A stretch of DNA of 64,000 nucleotides from Allomesorhizobium sp043769475. GTDB lineage: Bacteria; Pseudomonadota; Alphaproteobacteria; Rhizobiales; Rhizobiaceae. How positions within the stretch are numbered: position 1 is the first letter of the stretch; every line of letters begins with the position of its first letter. The stretch spans positions 5,022,001-5,086,000 of the forward strand of contig NZ_CP171729.1 of assembly GCF_043769475.1 (NCBI RefSeq), read 5' to 3'. Positions 8,445 through 15,310 of the stretch are shown here, one piece after another. The translations under genes were made by a program, and so were the position numbers. The notes under the pieces are model-generated. The model was given only the letters and a program-made list of their open reading frames with translations. It did no database searches and had not been told where the DNA came from.

Positions 8445-8630
8445 TTATTCTTCAGCAGAAACGTCGCGCTTCCGCTTGAGCGCCGCCTGCAATTGCTCGG
8501 CGAGCCTCATCAGCTTTTGTGGGATCTCCTCCTGCTCGATCCGCGTGAGGATTTCGCCGATCTCGCGATCCAGCCGCTGCAATCGGTCAGAATGCCGGTT
8601 GTCCGATTGGCTGGCATTGCTCGATTTCAT
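8445..8630 (-). CDS. Small helical protein, 61 residues, possibly NepR-like
   Basis: A charged, helical protein (RLQRLDREIGEILTRIEQ, then EEIPQKLMRLAEQLQAALKRK). The pattern of an amphipathic helix, E-x-I-P, then an L-x-x-L-A-x-x-L helix resembles the core of NepR anti-sigma factors (usually EPVPDRFLDLL). The match is loose, and the gene is not next to phyR. It lies near the EcfG-like sigma gene, separated by the AAG gene. Calling it NepR-like is inference only; a generic coiled-coil protein is equally possible. Confidence 0.5.
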   Translation of the reverse strand: MKSSNASQSDNRHSDRLQRLDREIGEILTRIEQEEIPQKLMRLAEQLQAALKRKRDVSAEE

Positions 8631-8743
8631 GCTCCGGAATCCCCGGGATAGCCGCGTCGATCGATGTTCAGACATCCGAACCGCGATTACAGCAGTTTGT
8701 TGCCGGGATGGCGGAAGTTTTGGCCAGTATCCGCATTTTGAAT

Positions 8744-9307
8744 TTAGTCGAAGCGGCGGCTCAGGAACGGCGAGCCGGCCAGGCCGAAGCGCCAGGGCGC
8801 ATCCATGCCCTTGGTGATGCCAATTCGCCTTCCAACGGCGATGTCGACGGCCGCCGGCGCGTCGGCAAGCCGGAATGGCGCCGCCGTCAGGATGCGCCCG
8901 TCGTGGCTCTTGTCGACCGCCAGGGCAGTGCAGAGGCGGCCTGGCCCGGAACATAGGTTCCGGAGATCGGCCGACCCACGCCTGTCTTGCATGGTTTCGA
9001 CGCCGAATATTGGCTGGATGGCCCTGATAAGCACCGCGCTGCCTGGCAGGCACACGAAATTCAGGCACCAGTGGATGCCGTAGGACCGGTACACATAGGC
9101 ATGAGCCGGAGGCCCGAACATGCTGGCATTGGCGTGCTTGAGGCCGCGATAGCTGTGCGAGGCGGGATCGTCCGGACTGTAGGCCTCGGTCTCGACTATG
9201 AGGCCGCCGACGCCTTCGACGGTGAACTGCTTGCCGATCAGGTCGCGCGCCACGGCGACGGGGTCGCGAGCGTAGAAGGCGGCCGAAAATGTCACGTCGG
9301 CTTTCAA
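8744..9307 (-). CDS. DNA-3-methyladenine glycosylase (AAG/MPG family)
   Basis: A 187-residue base-excision-repair glycosylase that removes alkylated purines. Family signatures are seen throughout: RDLIGKQF, VETEAYSPDDPASHSYRG (catalytic-site glutamate region), ASMFGPPAHAYVYRSYGIHW and CSGPGRLCTAL. Length is normal for bacterial members. It is divergent from the ECF sigma-factor gene. With exonuclease III and Ku nearby it forms a DNA-repair set, but no EcfG-type promoter was found in front of it. Confidence 0.93.
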   Translation of the reverse strand: MKADVTFSAAFYARDPVAVARDLIGKQFTVEGVGGLIVETEAYSPDDPASHSYRGLKHANASMFGPPAHAYVYRSYGIHWCLNFVCLPGSAVLIRAIQPIFGVETMQDRRGSADLRNLCSGPGRLCTALAVDKSHDGRILTAAPFRLADAPAAVDIAVGRRIGITKGMDAPWRFGLAGSPFLSRRFD

Positions 9308-9416
9308 GATATCAGCTCCAAATCACACAAATCCTCTCATTGTCACCACGGCGAGCGCCGAGCGTCCGATAGGCCGCTTCCAAACTGTCTGCAACCGTAC
9401 TTTACGGCCTCCAGGA

Positions 9417-9442
9417 GGAACCCCTCTCTCAACGCCCGCGTT
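9417..9442 (+). promoter_or_regulatory. EcfG-type promoter of the sigma-factor gene (autoregulation)
   Basis: GGAAC (9417-9421), 17 bases, CGTT (9439-9442), a full consensus match 51 bases before the sigma-factor start. Autoregulated ecfG genes are the rule in the alphaproteobacterial general stress response. Confidence 0.8.
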
Positions 9443-9492
9443 GGTCCGGCGAGTTATCCTAAGCCACTCCCGCAATCCAAGAGGAATCGGTT

Positions 9493-10089
9493 ATGAGTCG
9501 CGCCGATACTCCAGCTGGGGTTACAACCCAAAGGAAAGGTCGACGCGCCCACGGCGGTGAGGTGGTGACCCTCATCCCCGCACTGCGCGCCTTTGCCCGC
9601 ACATTTTGCGCCGACACCAACGATGCCGACGACCTGGTGCAGGAGACGCTGATGAAGGGCATCGCCAATATCGAGCGTTTCCAATCCGGCACCAACATGA
9701 AGTCGTGGCTGTTCACCATCATGCGCAACACCTTCTACACGCGCATCAAGATGGCGAACCGCGAAGGTCCCGGCCTGCTGGACTGCGCTTCGGGCCGGCC
9801 CGCGACGGCGGCGAGCCAGGAATGGTCGTTGCGTAGCCAGGAAATGGCGCGCGCCATAGAGGCGCTTCCGGACGACCAGCGGCAAGTCATCGTGCTGATC
9901 GGGGTCCTGGGCACCAGCTATGACGACGCCGCCCATATATGCGGCTGCGCCATCGGGACCATCAAGAGCCGGCTGAGCCGCGCACGCAACCGGCTTCTCG
10001 AGACGTTGGGCGAGACATCGCCGCGCGACGCGGTGCTCACGCCGGATGTGTCCGCCACCGCCATCCGCTCCGACGAAGCCGTCGTGTGA
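9493..10089 (+). CDS. ECF RNA polymerase sigma factor, EcfG-like (general stress response)
   Basis: A 198-residue sigma-70 family ECF factor. Region 2 (about residues 28-75) includes DADDLVQETLMKGI and MKSWLFTIMRNTFYTRI. Region 4 (about residues 118-170) includes EALPDDQRQVIVLIGVLG and CGCAIGTIKSRLSRARNRL. The wording FTIMRNTFY and CGCAIGTIKSRLSRAR is characteristic of EcfG (ECF15) factors, which are held by NepR and released by phosphorylated PhyR. Canonical ecfG genes sit beside nepR-phyR; here neither is adjacent, so this may be a second EcfG paralogue. Its own promoter and at least 14 neighbours carry the EcfG promoter motif. Confidence 0.88.
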   Translation: MSRADTPAGVTTQRKGRRAHGGEVVTLIPALRAFARTFCADTNDADDLVQETLMKGIANIERFQSGTNMKSWLFTIMRNTFYTRIKMANREGPGLLDCASGRPATAASQEWSLRSQEMARAIEALPDDQRQVIVLIGVLGTSYDDAAHICGCAIGTIKSRLSRARNRLLETLGETSPRDAVLTPDVSATAIRSDEAVV

Positions 10090-10171
10090 ACCGCCGCCTG
10101 GACGTGCCGAGGGCCGCAACGCTTTCTGCAATGGCCAAGCTGTTTATACGGCCGCGCAGCGGCACCGCCGT

Positions 10172-10657
10172 TCATTGAGCGGCAGTTCGCCGAGAAGCGC
10201 GCGGAAGGCTTATCTTTTCGGCCGGAACGATGCTGAGGTGGCCGCCTACCTCCAGCACCGCGAATTTGATCTGATCGAGGCGCTCCAGCCCGTGCTGCTC
10301 GCGGGCGGCGTCCAGAATGTCCTCCATCGCAACCCGCGCGCGCTGCATCGCCCGCTGATCGGGTTTCCCGAGGCTGATCAAGACTGTTGGAACGCCGTCT
10401 ATCCACTTGCCGGCGCTTGGCATCCATTCCTTCACATAAGACAGCACGATGTCGGTGACGAACAGCGTCAGGATGAGCAGCACCGCATTGGCGATGGAAA
10501 AGTCGTCGCCCAGCAGCGCCTGCTGCGTCGTCTCGGCGATGATCAGCAGCAGCACGAAATCGAAGGCGGTCATCTGCGCAAGCGTCCTGCGCCCCGAAAG
10601 CCGGAGGATGACGAGGAGAATTGTGTAGATGGCAATCCCTCGCAGGATCGATTCCAT
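10172..10657 (-). CDS. DUF421 (YetF-like) membrane protein
   Basis: A 161-residue inner-membrane protein with three N-terminal hydrophobic helices (ILRGIAIYTILLVILRLSG; FDFVLLLIIAETTQQALL; IANAVLLILTLFVTDIVL) and a cytosolic alpha/beta domain ending IKFAVLEVGGHLSIVP. This is the normal architecture of DUF421/YetF. Biochemical function is not established. It follows the gene ending at 10667 by 9 bases and shares its EcfG-type promoter. Confidence 0.85.
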   Translation of the reverse strand: MESILRGIAIYTILLVILRLSGRRTLAQMTAFDFVLLLIIAETTQQALLGDDFSIANAVLLILTLFVTDIVLSYVKEWMPSAGKWIDGVPTVLISLGKPDQRAMQRARVAMEDILDAAREQHGLERLDQIKFAVLEVGGHLSIVPAEKISLPRASRRTAAQ

Positions 10658-10666
10658 GGCTGCCTC

Positions 10667-11182
10667 CTATGGCAGGACGACCGTTGTCGCACTTACCGGG
10701 CTGCCTCCATCGAGCGATACGTCATATCGGGCGAGGCCAGGCCGCTGGGCCCGAAGGTGCAGAACGACTTGCGAGGGCGGCCCATCCTCGCTCTTGAACA
10801 CCACGGTCTCGCCCGCGGAACTTGTGAGCGAGCGGTCGGGCAGTGGCTGGATGTCCTCTATCTGGAAGTATTTCGAAAATTGCGGCGAAATCGTCAGCCG
10901 ATGTTCCGGGCTGGAGGAAGCGAATGCCACCGTGATCTCGTCGGCGGATTCCCAACGGGCGACGCGCGGATAATCGACCTGGCCAGCCTCCAGATCGACC
11001 GTAGAATGGGAAAGGAGGCCGCCGCCGCCCATCAGGCCCGTCAGCGCAAAAAGGAGGATCAGCCCGAAAACCAGCCACGCCCAGCGTTCGATCGTCCAGA
11101 AACGTTCCTGGAACTTTCGGTCTTCTTCAATCTGGAGTCCGTCGTCTCGGATGGGCGGTTGGGCAATTTCGATTTCGTTCAA
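10667..11182 (-). CDS. Hypothetical membrane-anchored protein, 171 residues
   Basis: One transmembrane helix (WAWLVFGLILLFALTGLMGG, about residues 31-50) is followed by a periplasmic beta-rich domain (FQIEDIQPLPDRSL, VVLHLRAQRPGLARYDVSL). I recognise no named family. The start is probably the TTG at 11182: AAGGAG lies seven bases upstream, and an EcfG-type promoter lies just before that. The in-frame ATG at 11401 would run through the promoter. It is first in a two-gene operon with the DUF421 protein. Confidence 0.6.
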   Translation of the reverse strand: MNEIEIAQPPIRDDGLQIEEDRKFQERFWTIERWAWLVFGLILLFALTGLMGGGGLLSHSTVDLEAGQVDYPRVARWESADEITVAFASSSPEHRLTISPQFSKYFQIEDIQPLPDRSLTSSAGETVVFKSEDGPPSQVVLHLRAQRPGLARYDVSLDGGSPVSATTVVLP

Positions 11183-11207
11183 CAACGCGCTCCTTGTCAG
11201 AGACAGA

Positions 11208-11232
11208 AACCAAGTTGCTGCTTTTTGGTTCC
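11208..11232 (-). promoter_or_regulatory. EcfG-type promoter for the membrane protein/DUF421 operon
   Basis: Minus-strand GGAAC (11232-11228), 16 bases, GGTT. It lies 26 bases before the proposed TTG start at 11182, with AAGGAG in between. It supports the short start. Confidence 0.6.
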
Positions 11233-11322
11233 GGGAGGGCCAAGCGCAGCCCATTGCCTGATCGCGCGGACGGCTGCCCGACGGAACTCTTTGTCGACCA
11301 ACATTGTACGGACGAGCCGGCT

Positions 11323-11553
11323 TCAGATTGCCGGAACCCATTTCCAGAACACGCCTTCCATGCGCTCCGGATAATATTTGAATTCGCATTCGAATCGCCA
11401 CCCATAAGCCTTGGCGGCATTCAGCGCCTGAGCGCTAGGGGGCTTCATGCCGGTGCCCGGCGCGAACCAGTCTTCCAGAAGATCGTCCGGGACATACGCC
11501 CCGATCCTGAGCGGCAAATGCTCAAGGACGGCATCCATCTCTTTCGGCGGCAC
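11323..11553 (-). CDS. Hypothetical protein, 76 residues
   Basis: A small soluble protein with ordered-looking composition (EHLPLRIGAYVPDDLLEDWF; then WRFECEFKYYPERMEGVF). I do not recognise a family. An EcfG-type promoter 31 bases upstream supports it as a real stress gene. Confidence 0.55.
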   Translation of the reverse strand: MPPKEMDAVLEHLPLRIGAYVPDDLLEDWFAPGTGMKPPSAQALNAAKAYGWRFECEFKYYPERMEGVFWKWVPAI

Positions 11554-11583
11554 TGTTCAGACCCTCCACGGACCCGCACAATC

Positions 11584-11609
11584 AACAGTCTTGCCGCCGT
11601 ATAGGTTCC
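11584..11609 (-). promoter_or_regulatory. EcfG-type promoter for the 76-residue protein
   Basis: Minus-strand GGAAC (11609-11605), 17 bases, TGTT (11587-11584), 31 bases before the start codon at 11553. Confidence 0.55.
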
Positions 11610-11663
11610 AGCATCGGAACGTCGTTGTTCGTACCCTGCAGAAGGCCTAGGACGCTGCGCCCA

Positions 11664-11817
11664 GCGGGTCAGCTGGACCCGGTTGAGCGACTGCGCGATG
11701 TTGGAGAACGCGGCAAGCAGTTCTCCGGGCGGAAGCGCCGTAATAGTGGTTCTTATCGCTGGCGCAGCCCTCGAGCGTCGACTTGGCGTCGGCATTGTCG
11801 ACCAAGAATTGCTCAAC
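11664..11817 (-). pseudogene. C-terminal remnant of a TadG-like vWA pilus-assembly protein
   Basis: About 50 codons read VEQFLVDNADAKSTLEGCAS, DKNHYY, then after a one-base shift near 11736-11740 PPGELLAAFSNIAQSLNRVQLTR. This is the usual tail of TadE/TadG-like von Willebrand proteins (cysteine, H-Y-Y, then a helix ending L-R). No N-terminal part exists nearby, because the BON gene's promoter begins immediately upstream. It occupies most of the otherwise gene-free stretch 11554-11926 and is probably a decayed fragment from a pilus locus. Confidence 0.5.
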
Positions 11818-11850
11818 CGCGCGCGTGGGCGGCGGCGTGGATGAAATGCT

Positions 11851-11875
11851 GGAACCTGTCGATTGCGGTTCAGTT
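11851..11875 (+). promoter_or_regulatory. EcfG-type promoter for the BON-domain gene
   Basis: GGAAC (11851-11855), 16 bases, AGTT (11872-11875), 52 bases before the BON protein start. The first -10 base deviates from consensus. Confidence 0.55.
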
Positions 11876-11926
11876 CTAGGGGGAGGCGGGATCAAACAAA
11901 GTGGGATTCACACAAGGGAGAATAAA

Positions 11927-12643
11927 ATGGCAAACGGCAGAGGAAGGCGCGGCGAAGGCGGCTATGACAACGAATACGAAACCGACGATCCGAGATATGG
12001 CGGCCCGTATGAACGAGGGCGCCGGCCGGGCATGGGCGGCTATCAGGATTACGGCCAACAGCGCGGCGAGCAGTTTTCCGGAGGCGGCTACGCCACAGGC
12101 AGTCCGTACGGCCAGGGCGAATACGCCCGACCGCAAGGCGCCGACGAGTGGCGTTCCGGCAGCGAACGCTTGGCGAGAGGACTGGCCGGCGGCCCGCGCC
12201 GTTCAGCTCCTTATGGCGGCGCCGACAGCTTCTATCGGGGCGAGCGCGGCGGCTACGGCTACCGGCAAGGCGACAGGGACTTCTGGGACAAAGCGACGGA
12301 CGAGGTTTCGTCCTGGTTCGGCGACCGCGAAGCCGAGCGCCGCAGGGAGATGGATCAGTTTCGCGGGCATGGCCCCAAGGGATACATCCGGTCCGATGAA
12401 CGCATAAGAGAAGACGTAAACGACCGCCTGACCGACGATGGCAGCCTCGACGCGACCGATATCGAGGTGGATGTGAACGACCGCGAGGTGACGCTTTCGG
12501 GCACCGTCAACAGCCGCATCGACAAGCGCCGCGCCGAGGATCTGGCAGAATCCGTGTCGGGCGTCATGCATGTGCAAAACAATATCCGGGTGAGGCAGAG
12601 CGGACAGTTCGTGCCCGGAGCCGCCACGATGCCTGTGCGCTGA
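11927..12643 (+). CDS. BON-domain protein with SWFGD motif
   Basis: A 238-residue protein. The first ~120 residues are low-complexity, rich in Gly, Tyr, Arg and Gln (GGYDNEYETDDPRYGG-type repeats). They are followed by the SWFGDREAERRREMD motif and a C-terminal BON domain (about residues 158-222: DERIREDVNDRLTDDGSLD, VTLSGTVNSRIDKRRAEDLA). BON domains bind membranes or ligands and are frequent in osmotic and envelope stress proteins. The start at 11927 is backed by AAGGGAG seven bases upstream. The EcfG-type promoter fits a stress role. Confidence 0.85.
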   Translation: MANGRGRRGEGGYDNEYETDDPRYGGPYERGRRPGMGGYQDYGQQRGEQFSGGGYATGSPYGQGEYARPQGADEWRSGSERLARGLAGGPRRSAPYGGADSFYRGERGGYGYRQGDRDFWDKATDEVSSWFGDREAERRREMDQFRGHGPKGYIRSDERIREDVNDRLTDDGSLDATDIEVDVNDREVTLSGTVNSRIDKRRAEDLAESVSGVMHVQNNIRVRQSGQFVPGAATMPVR

Positions 12644-12654
12644 AGCGCCAGTCG

Positions 12655-12683
12655 GAACCCTTCCCCGGGTAGGGGAAGGGTTC
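12655..12683. terminator. Perfect 12-bp hairpin after the BON gene
   Basis: GAACCCTTCCCC (12655-12666), loop GGGTA, GGGGAAGGGTTC (12672-12683). It starts 11 bases after the BON stop codon. No T-run follows, so this may be a processing or attenuation hairpin, or a copy of a dispersed palindromic repeat, rather than a classic terminator. Confidence 0.5.
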
Positions 12684-12704
12684 GACGTTAGGCCTCGAAA
12701 ACCC

Positions 12705-12730
12705 GGAACAATTTGCCCCAGTCTTCCGTT
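12705..12730 (+). promoter_or_regulatory. EcfG-type promoter for the 67-residue protein
   Basis: GGAAC (12705-12709), 17 bases, CGTT (12727-12730): a full consensus match 28 bases before ATG 12758. Confidence 0.75.
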
Positions 12731-12757
12731 GGGCCCGCAAAGCCAGGATTTGAGGCC

Positions 12758-12961
12758 ATGCCCAGGAGATATAGAGCCGTAGTGCGAAGCCAGTTGTCCG
12801 CCGATGTCATCGACCAGTTTACCGGCCTGCCGGCGCACTGGTGCAGACAGGCACTGGTCGACATCGAAAGCGACGAGGCGACCGATCTCGCCGACCTGCT
12901 GAACCTGCTCGACCGGCGCAGGCGTATGCAGCACCAGTCGAGCGGTGCGAGCCGGCGATAG
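12758..12961 (+). CDS. Hypothetical protein, 67 residues
   Basis: A basic soluble protein (MPRRYRAVVRSQLSADVIDQ; later ESDEATDLADLLNLLDRRRR). No motif is recognised. The start at 12758 sits 28 bases after a full-consensus EcfG promoter and is preceded by TGAGG. An in-frame start at 12713 would place the promoter inside the gene. Confidence 0.55.
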   Translation: MPRRYRAVVRSQLSADVIDQFTGLPAHWCRQALVDIESDEATDLADLLNLLDRRRRMQHQSSGASRR

Positions 12962-12998
12962 CGCCGCGCCGTCTCCGGCAGCCTTCGGGCGCCGCTAC

Positions 12999-13024
12999 GG
13001 AACGAAACCGACCCCCAGCAAGTT
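12999..13024 (+). promoter_or_regulatory. EcfG-type promoter for the 57-residue membrane protein
   Basis: GGAAC (12999-13003), 17 bases, AGTT (13021-13024). It is only 21 bases before ATG 13045, which would leave a very short leader containing GAAGGAG. Confidence 0.55.
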
Positions 13025-13044
13025 TGGTTGTGAAGGAGACGACG

Positions 13045-13218
13045 ATGTTCGAATCGCAACCGATCTGGATGTTTGCCACGGTGCTCGGTCCCGTCGTGCT
13101 GGCGGCTGTGATCGCCTATGCCCTGCTTGCTCGCCGCCGGCTCTCGCCGCGCGAGAAACGCGAGCGCGACGCCGCCACGCGCCGGCTCTACGACAACGAG
13201 AACCGGAACCGGTCATAA
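13045..13218 (+). CDS. Small membrane protein, 57 residues
   Basis: A single transmembrane helix (IWMFATVLGPVVLAAVIAYALL, about residues 7-28) is followed by a highly charged cytosolic tail (SPREKRERDAATRRLY). GAAGGAG lies six bases before the ATG. Composition and placement resemble other stress-induced rhizobial small membrane proteins, but no family is recognised. Confidence 0.6.
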   Translation: MFESQPIWMFATVLGPVVLAAVIAYALLARRRLSPREKRERDAATRRLYDNENRNRS

Positions 13219-13251
13219 CCTGCAAACCATCCTTGAAGCCGCCCGTGCGCC

Positions 13252-13277
13252 GGAACGATTCGAGGCTTTCGGCCGTT
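13252..13277 (+). promoter_or_regulatory. EcfG-type promoter for ku
   Basis: GGAAC (13252-13256), 17 bases, CGTT (13274-13277): a full consensus match 47 bases before the Ku start codon. Stress-inducible NHEJ under the EcfG homologue RpoE2 is known in Sinorhizobium meliloti. Confidence 0.8.
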
Positions 13278-13323
13278 CGCCTCTGCGAGTATAGTGCCGG
13301 GTTTGGCGCCGTGGAGATGTGCG

Positions 13324-14160
13324 ATGGTAGCACGGGCTGTGTGGAAGGGTTTCCTCAAACTTGACACCGTGACTTGCGGGGTCAAGCTCACGGGGGCGAC
13401 CAGCGAATCCGAAAAAGTGCATTTTCGTACCCTTAACCGCAAATCCAGATTGCCGGTGAAGGCCCGCTACGTCGACGAGGAAACCGGCGAGCCGGTCGAA
13501 AGGGAAGACCAGCTCAAGGGCTATGAACTCGACAATGGCGACTTCGTCCTTATCGAGCCGGAAGAGATCAAGAGCCTCAAGGTCACCTCCGAGCACACGC
13601 TCGAAATTCAGGGTTTCGTGGACGAGAACGCGGTCCAGTCGCTCTATCTCGAGAAACCCTACTACCTCTACCCGGCAGACAAGGCTTCGGTGGAAGCCTA
13701 CGCCGTCGTCCGCGAGGCGATGAAGCGGAAGAAGCGGGTCGGCACCGCCAGCATCGTGCTTTACCAGCGCGAGCGTCCAGTGATTATCGAACCTTACGAG
13801 GACGGGATGATCATGACGACGCTGCGCAATCGCGACGAGGTCATCGCCGCCGATACGGTGTTCGATGGCATCAAGACCAGCAAGGTCGACCCGGAGATGG
13901 CGGAGATCGCTTCGCTGATCATCGAGAAGAAGGTGACGAAATTCGATCCGTCGAAATTCGAGGATCGCTACGAGAACGCCCTGATCGAACTGATCAACGC
14001 CAAGCGCGCCGGCAAGAAGCCGCCCAAGGCAGCGCCCGCGCCCAAGGAAAACGTCATCAATCTCGCCGACATCCTGCGCAAGAGCCTGGAGAAGGAGGGC
14101 GTCAAGGCGCCGGCCAGGCAGAAAACCGCCAAGGCCGAGCCCAAGCGCAAATCCGCCTGA
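13324..14160 (+). CDS. ku: Ku protein, non-homologous end joining
   Basis: A 278-residue bacterial Ku, which forms a homodimeric ring on double-strand DNA ends and recruits LigD. The family core is complete: VWKGFLKLDTVTCGVKL at the N-terminus, RTLNRKSRLPVKARYVDEET, KGYELDNGDFVLIEPEEI, LEKPYYLYPADKAS and a KFEDRYENALIELI bridge. A lysine-rich C-terminal tail (from about residue 228) is of the sort that modulates DNA binding and LigD recruitment. ATG 13324 matches the family start; ten residues upstream in frame are dispensable. Exonuclease III follows after 15 bases. The partner ligD lies 18 kb to the right. Confidence 0.95.
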   Translation: MVARAVWKGFLKLDTVTCGVKLTGATSESEKVHFRTLNRKSRLPVKARYVDEETGEPVEREDQLKGYELDNGDFVLIEPEEIKSLKVTSEHTLEIQGFVDENAVQSLYLEKPYYLYPADKASVEAYAVVREAMKRKKRVGTASIVLYQRERPVIIEPYEDGMIMTTLRNRDEVIAADTVFDGIKTSKVDPEMAEIASLIIEKKVTKFDPSKFEDRYENALIELINAKRAGKKPPKAAPAPKENVINLADILRKSLEKEGVKAPARQKTAKAEPKRKSA

Positions 14161-14175
14161 CGCCGTCAGCGCGGG

Positions 14176-14946
14176 ATGAAGATCGCGACCTTCAACATAA
14201 ACGGCGTCAACGGCCGGCTGCCGCGCCTTGTCGAATGGCTCGACGAGGCGCAGCCGGACATCGTCGCCCTGCAGGAGCTGAAATGCGCCGATCGGTCATT
14301 TCCCGCGAAGGCTCTCGCCCGCGCCGGATACGGCGCGATCTGGCATGGCCAGAAATCCTGGCATGGCGTCGCGATACTGGCGCGTGGCGCCGAACCGATC
14401 GAGACGTCGCGCGGTCTCGCGGGAGACGATGACGACGGCGAAAGCCGCTATGTCGAGGCGGCGGTCAAGGGCGTGATCGTCACCTCGCTCTACGCGCCCA
14501 ACGGCAATCCGCAGCCTGGTCCCCGCTTCGATTACAAACTCGCGTGGATGGAGCGGCTGAAGGCCAGAACCCGCGAGCTCTGGGAATCCGGACTGCCGGT
14601 CGTCCTGGCTGGAGACTTCAACGTCGTCCCGACAGATGCCGACATCTATGCGACCACTTCCTACAACAACAACGCGCTGGTTCAGCCCCAAAGCCGCGCC
14701 TCTTTTCACGCAATCGTCGATCAGGGCTGGACCGACGCGATCCGCGCGCGCCATCCGTCAGGTCCGGTCTACACGTTCTGGGACTACAAGCGGGACCGAT
14801 GGTCGCGGGACGCCGGCCTGAGGCTTGATCACCTGCTCCTGAGCGCCGATCTTGCCGCCCGGCTGGCCGATGCCGGCGTCGACAAAGCGGTTCGCGGGCG
14901 GGACGGCGCGAGCGACCACGCGCCCGCATGGGTCGTGCTCAGTTAG
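14176..14946 (+). CDS. xthA: Exodeoxyribonuclease III (AP endonuclease)
   Basis: A 256-residue Mg-dependent endonuclease/exonuclease/phosphatase-fold repair enzyme cutting at abasic sites and trimming 3' ends. Signatures seen: MKIATFNINGVNGRLPRLVEWL, the metal glutamate in VALQELKC, LYAPNGNP, the catalytic GDFNVVPTDAD (about residue 152), and C-terminal LRLDHLLLS and GASDHAPAWV. It lies 15 bases downstream of ku and is likely cotranscribed, placing AP-site processing and end joining under one stress promoter. Confidence 0.93.
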   Translation: MKIATFNINGVNGRLPRLVEWLDEAQPDIVALQELKCADRSFPAKALARAGYGAIWHGQKSWHGVAILARGAEPIETSRGLAGDDDDGESRYVEAAVKGVIVTSLYAPNGNPQPGPRFDYKLAWMERLKARTRELWESGLPVVLAGDFNVVPTDADIYATTSYNNNALVQPQSRASFHAIVDQGWTDAIRARHPSGPVYTFWDYKRDRWSRDAGLRLDHLLLSADLAARLADAGVDKAVRGRDGASDHAPAWVVLS

Positions 14947-14968
14947 CGGGACGAAGTGATCCGGCCGC

Positions 14969-15169
14969 TCAGTCGGCAGCCGGGGCGCTGTTGGTGGTCG
15001 CGTCGGGAGATGTCGTCTGCGACGGCCCGCCTCTCCCGGTCTGCGGCGTCGGGTCGGCGTCGACTTCAGGAGCCGGCACCGGCTCCTCTGACCCGGGCGC
15101 ATTCGGATCGGGTTCGCCGCAGGCCGTAAGCATCGCCAGAAGCACAATGGCAGGGATGGCGCTCTTCAT
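14969..15169 (-). CDS. Small lipoprotein, 66 residues
   Basis: A type II signal peptide (MKSAIPAIVLLAMLTACG) has the lipobox LTAC with Cys17 as the lipidation site. The mature part is short, acidic and proline/threonine-rich, with no recognisable fold. An EcfG-type promoter lies 31 bases upstream. It is convergent with xthA. Confidence 0.65.
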   Translation of the reverse strand: MKSAIPAIVLLAMLTACGEPDPNAPGSEEPVPAPEVDADPTPQTGRGGPSQTTSPDATTNSAPAAD

Positions 15170-15199
15170 AAGCCGAGTCCTTTGCGCTCGCCTGTCGGA

Positions 15200-15224
15200 A
15201 ACAGGCGGAGCGCCGAATTGTTCC
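15200..15224 (-). promoter_or_regulatory. EcfG-type promoter for the small lipoprotein
   Basis: Minus-strand GGAAC (15224-15220), 16 bases, TGTT. It is back to back with a plus-strand EcfG-type promoter at 15241-15265. Confidence 0.55.
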
Positions 15225-15240
15225 AGCCGGACGCGGGCGC

Positions 15241-15265
15241 GGAACCTTCCTCGCGGTGCCTTGTT
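15241..15265 (+). promoter_or_regulatory. EcfG-type promoter for the 104-residue protein
   Basis: GGAAC (15241-15245), 16 bases, TGTT (15262-15265), 46 bases before ATG 15311. Confidence 0.55.
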
Positions 15266-15310
15266 TCAGAAAGGCCGGCGGCGCCGGCGAAGGATTCCCG
15301 ACCCTGGAGC

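Noticed and set aside
12654..12682. GGAAC within the hairpin after the BON gene as an EcfG promoter
   Set aside because: The distance to the following GTT is 21 bases, and the GGAAC is part of the hairpin arm.
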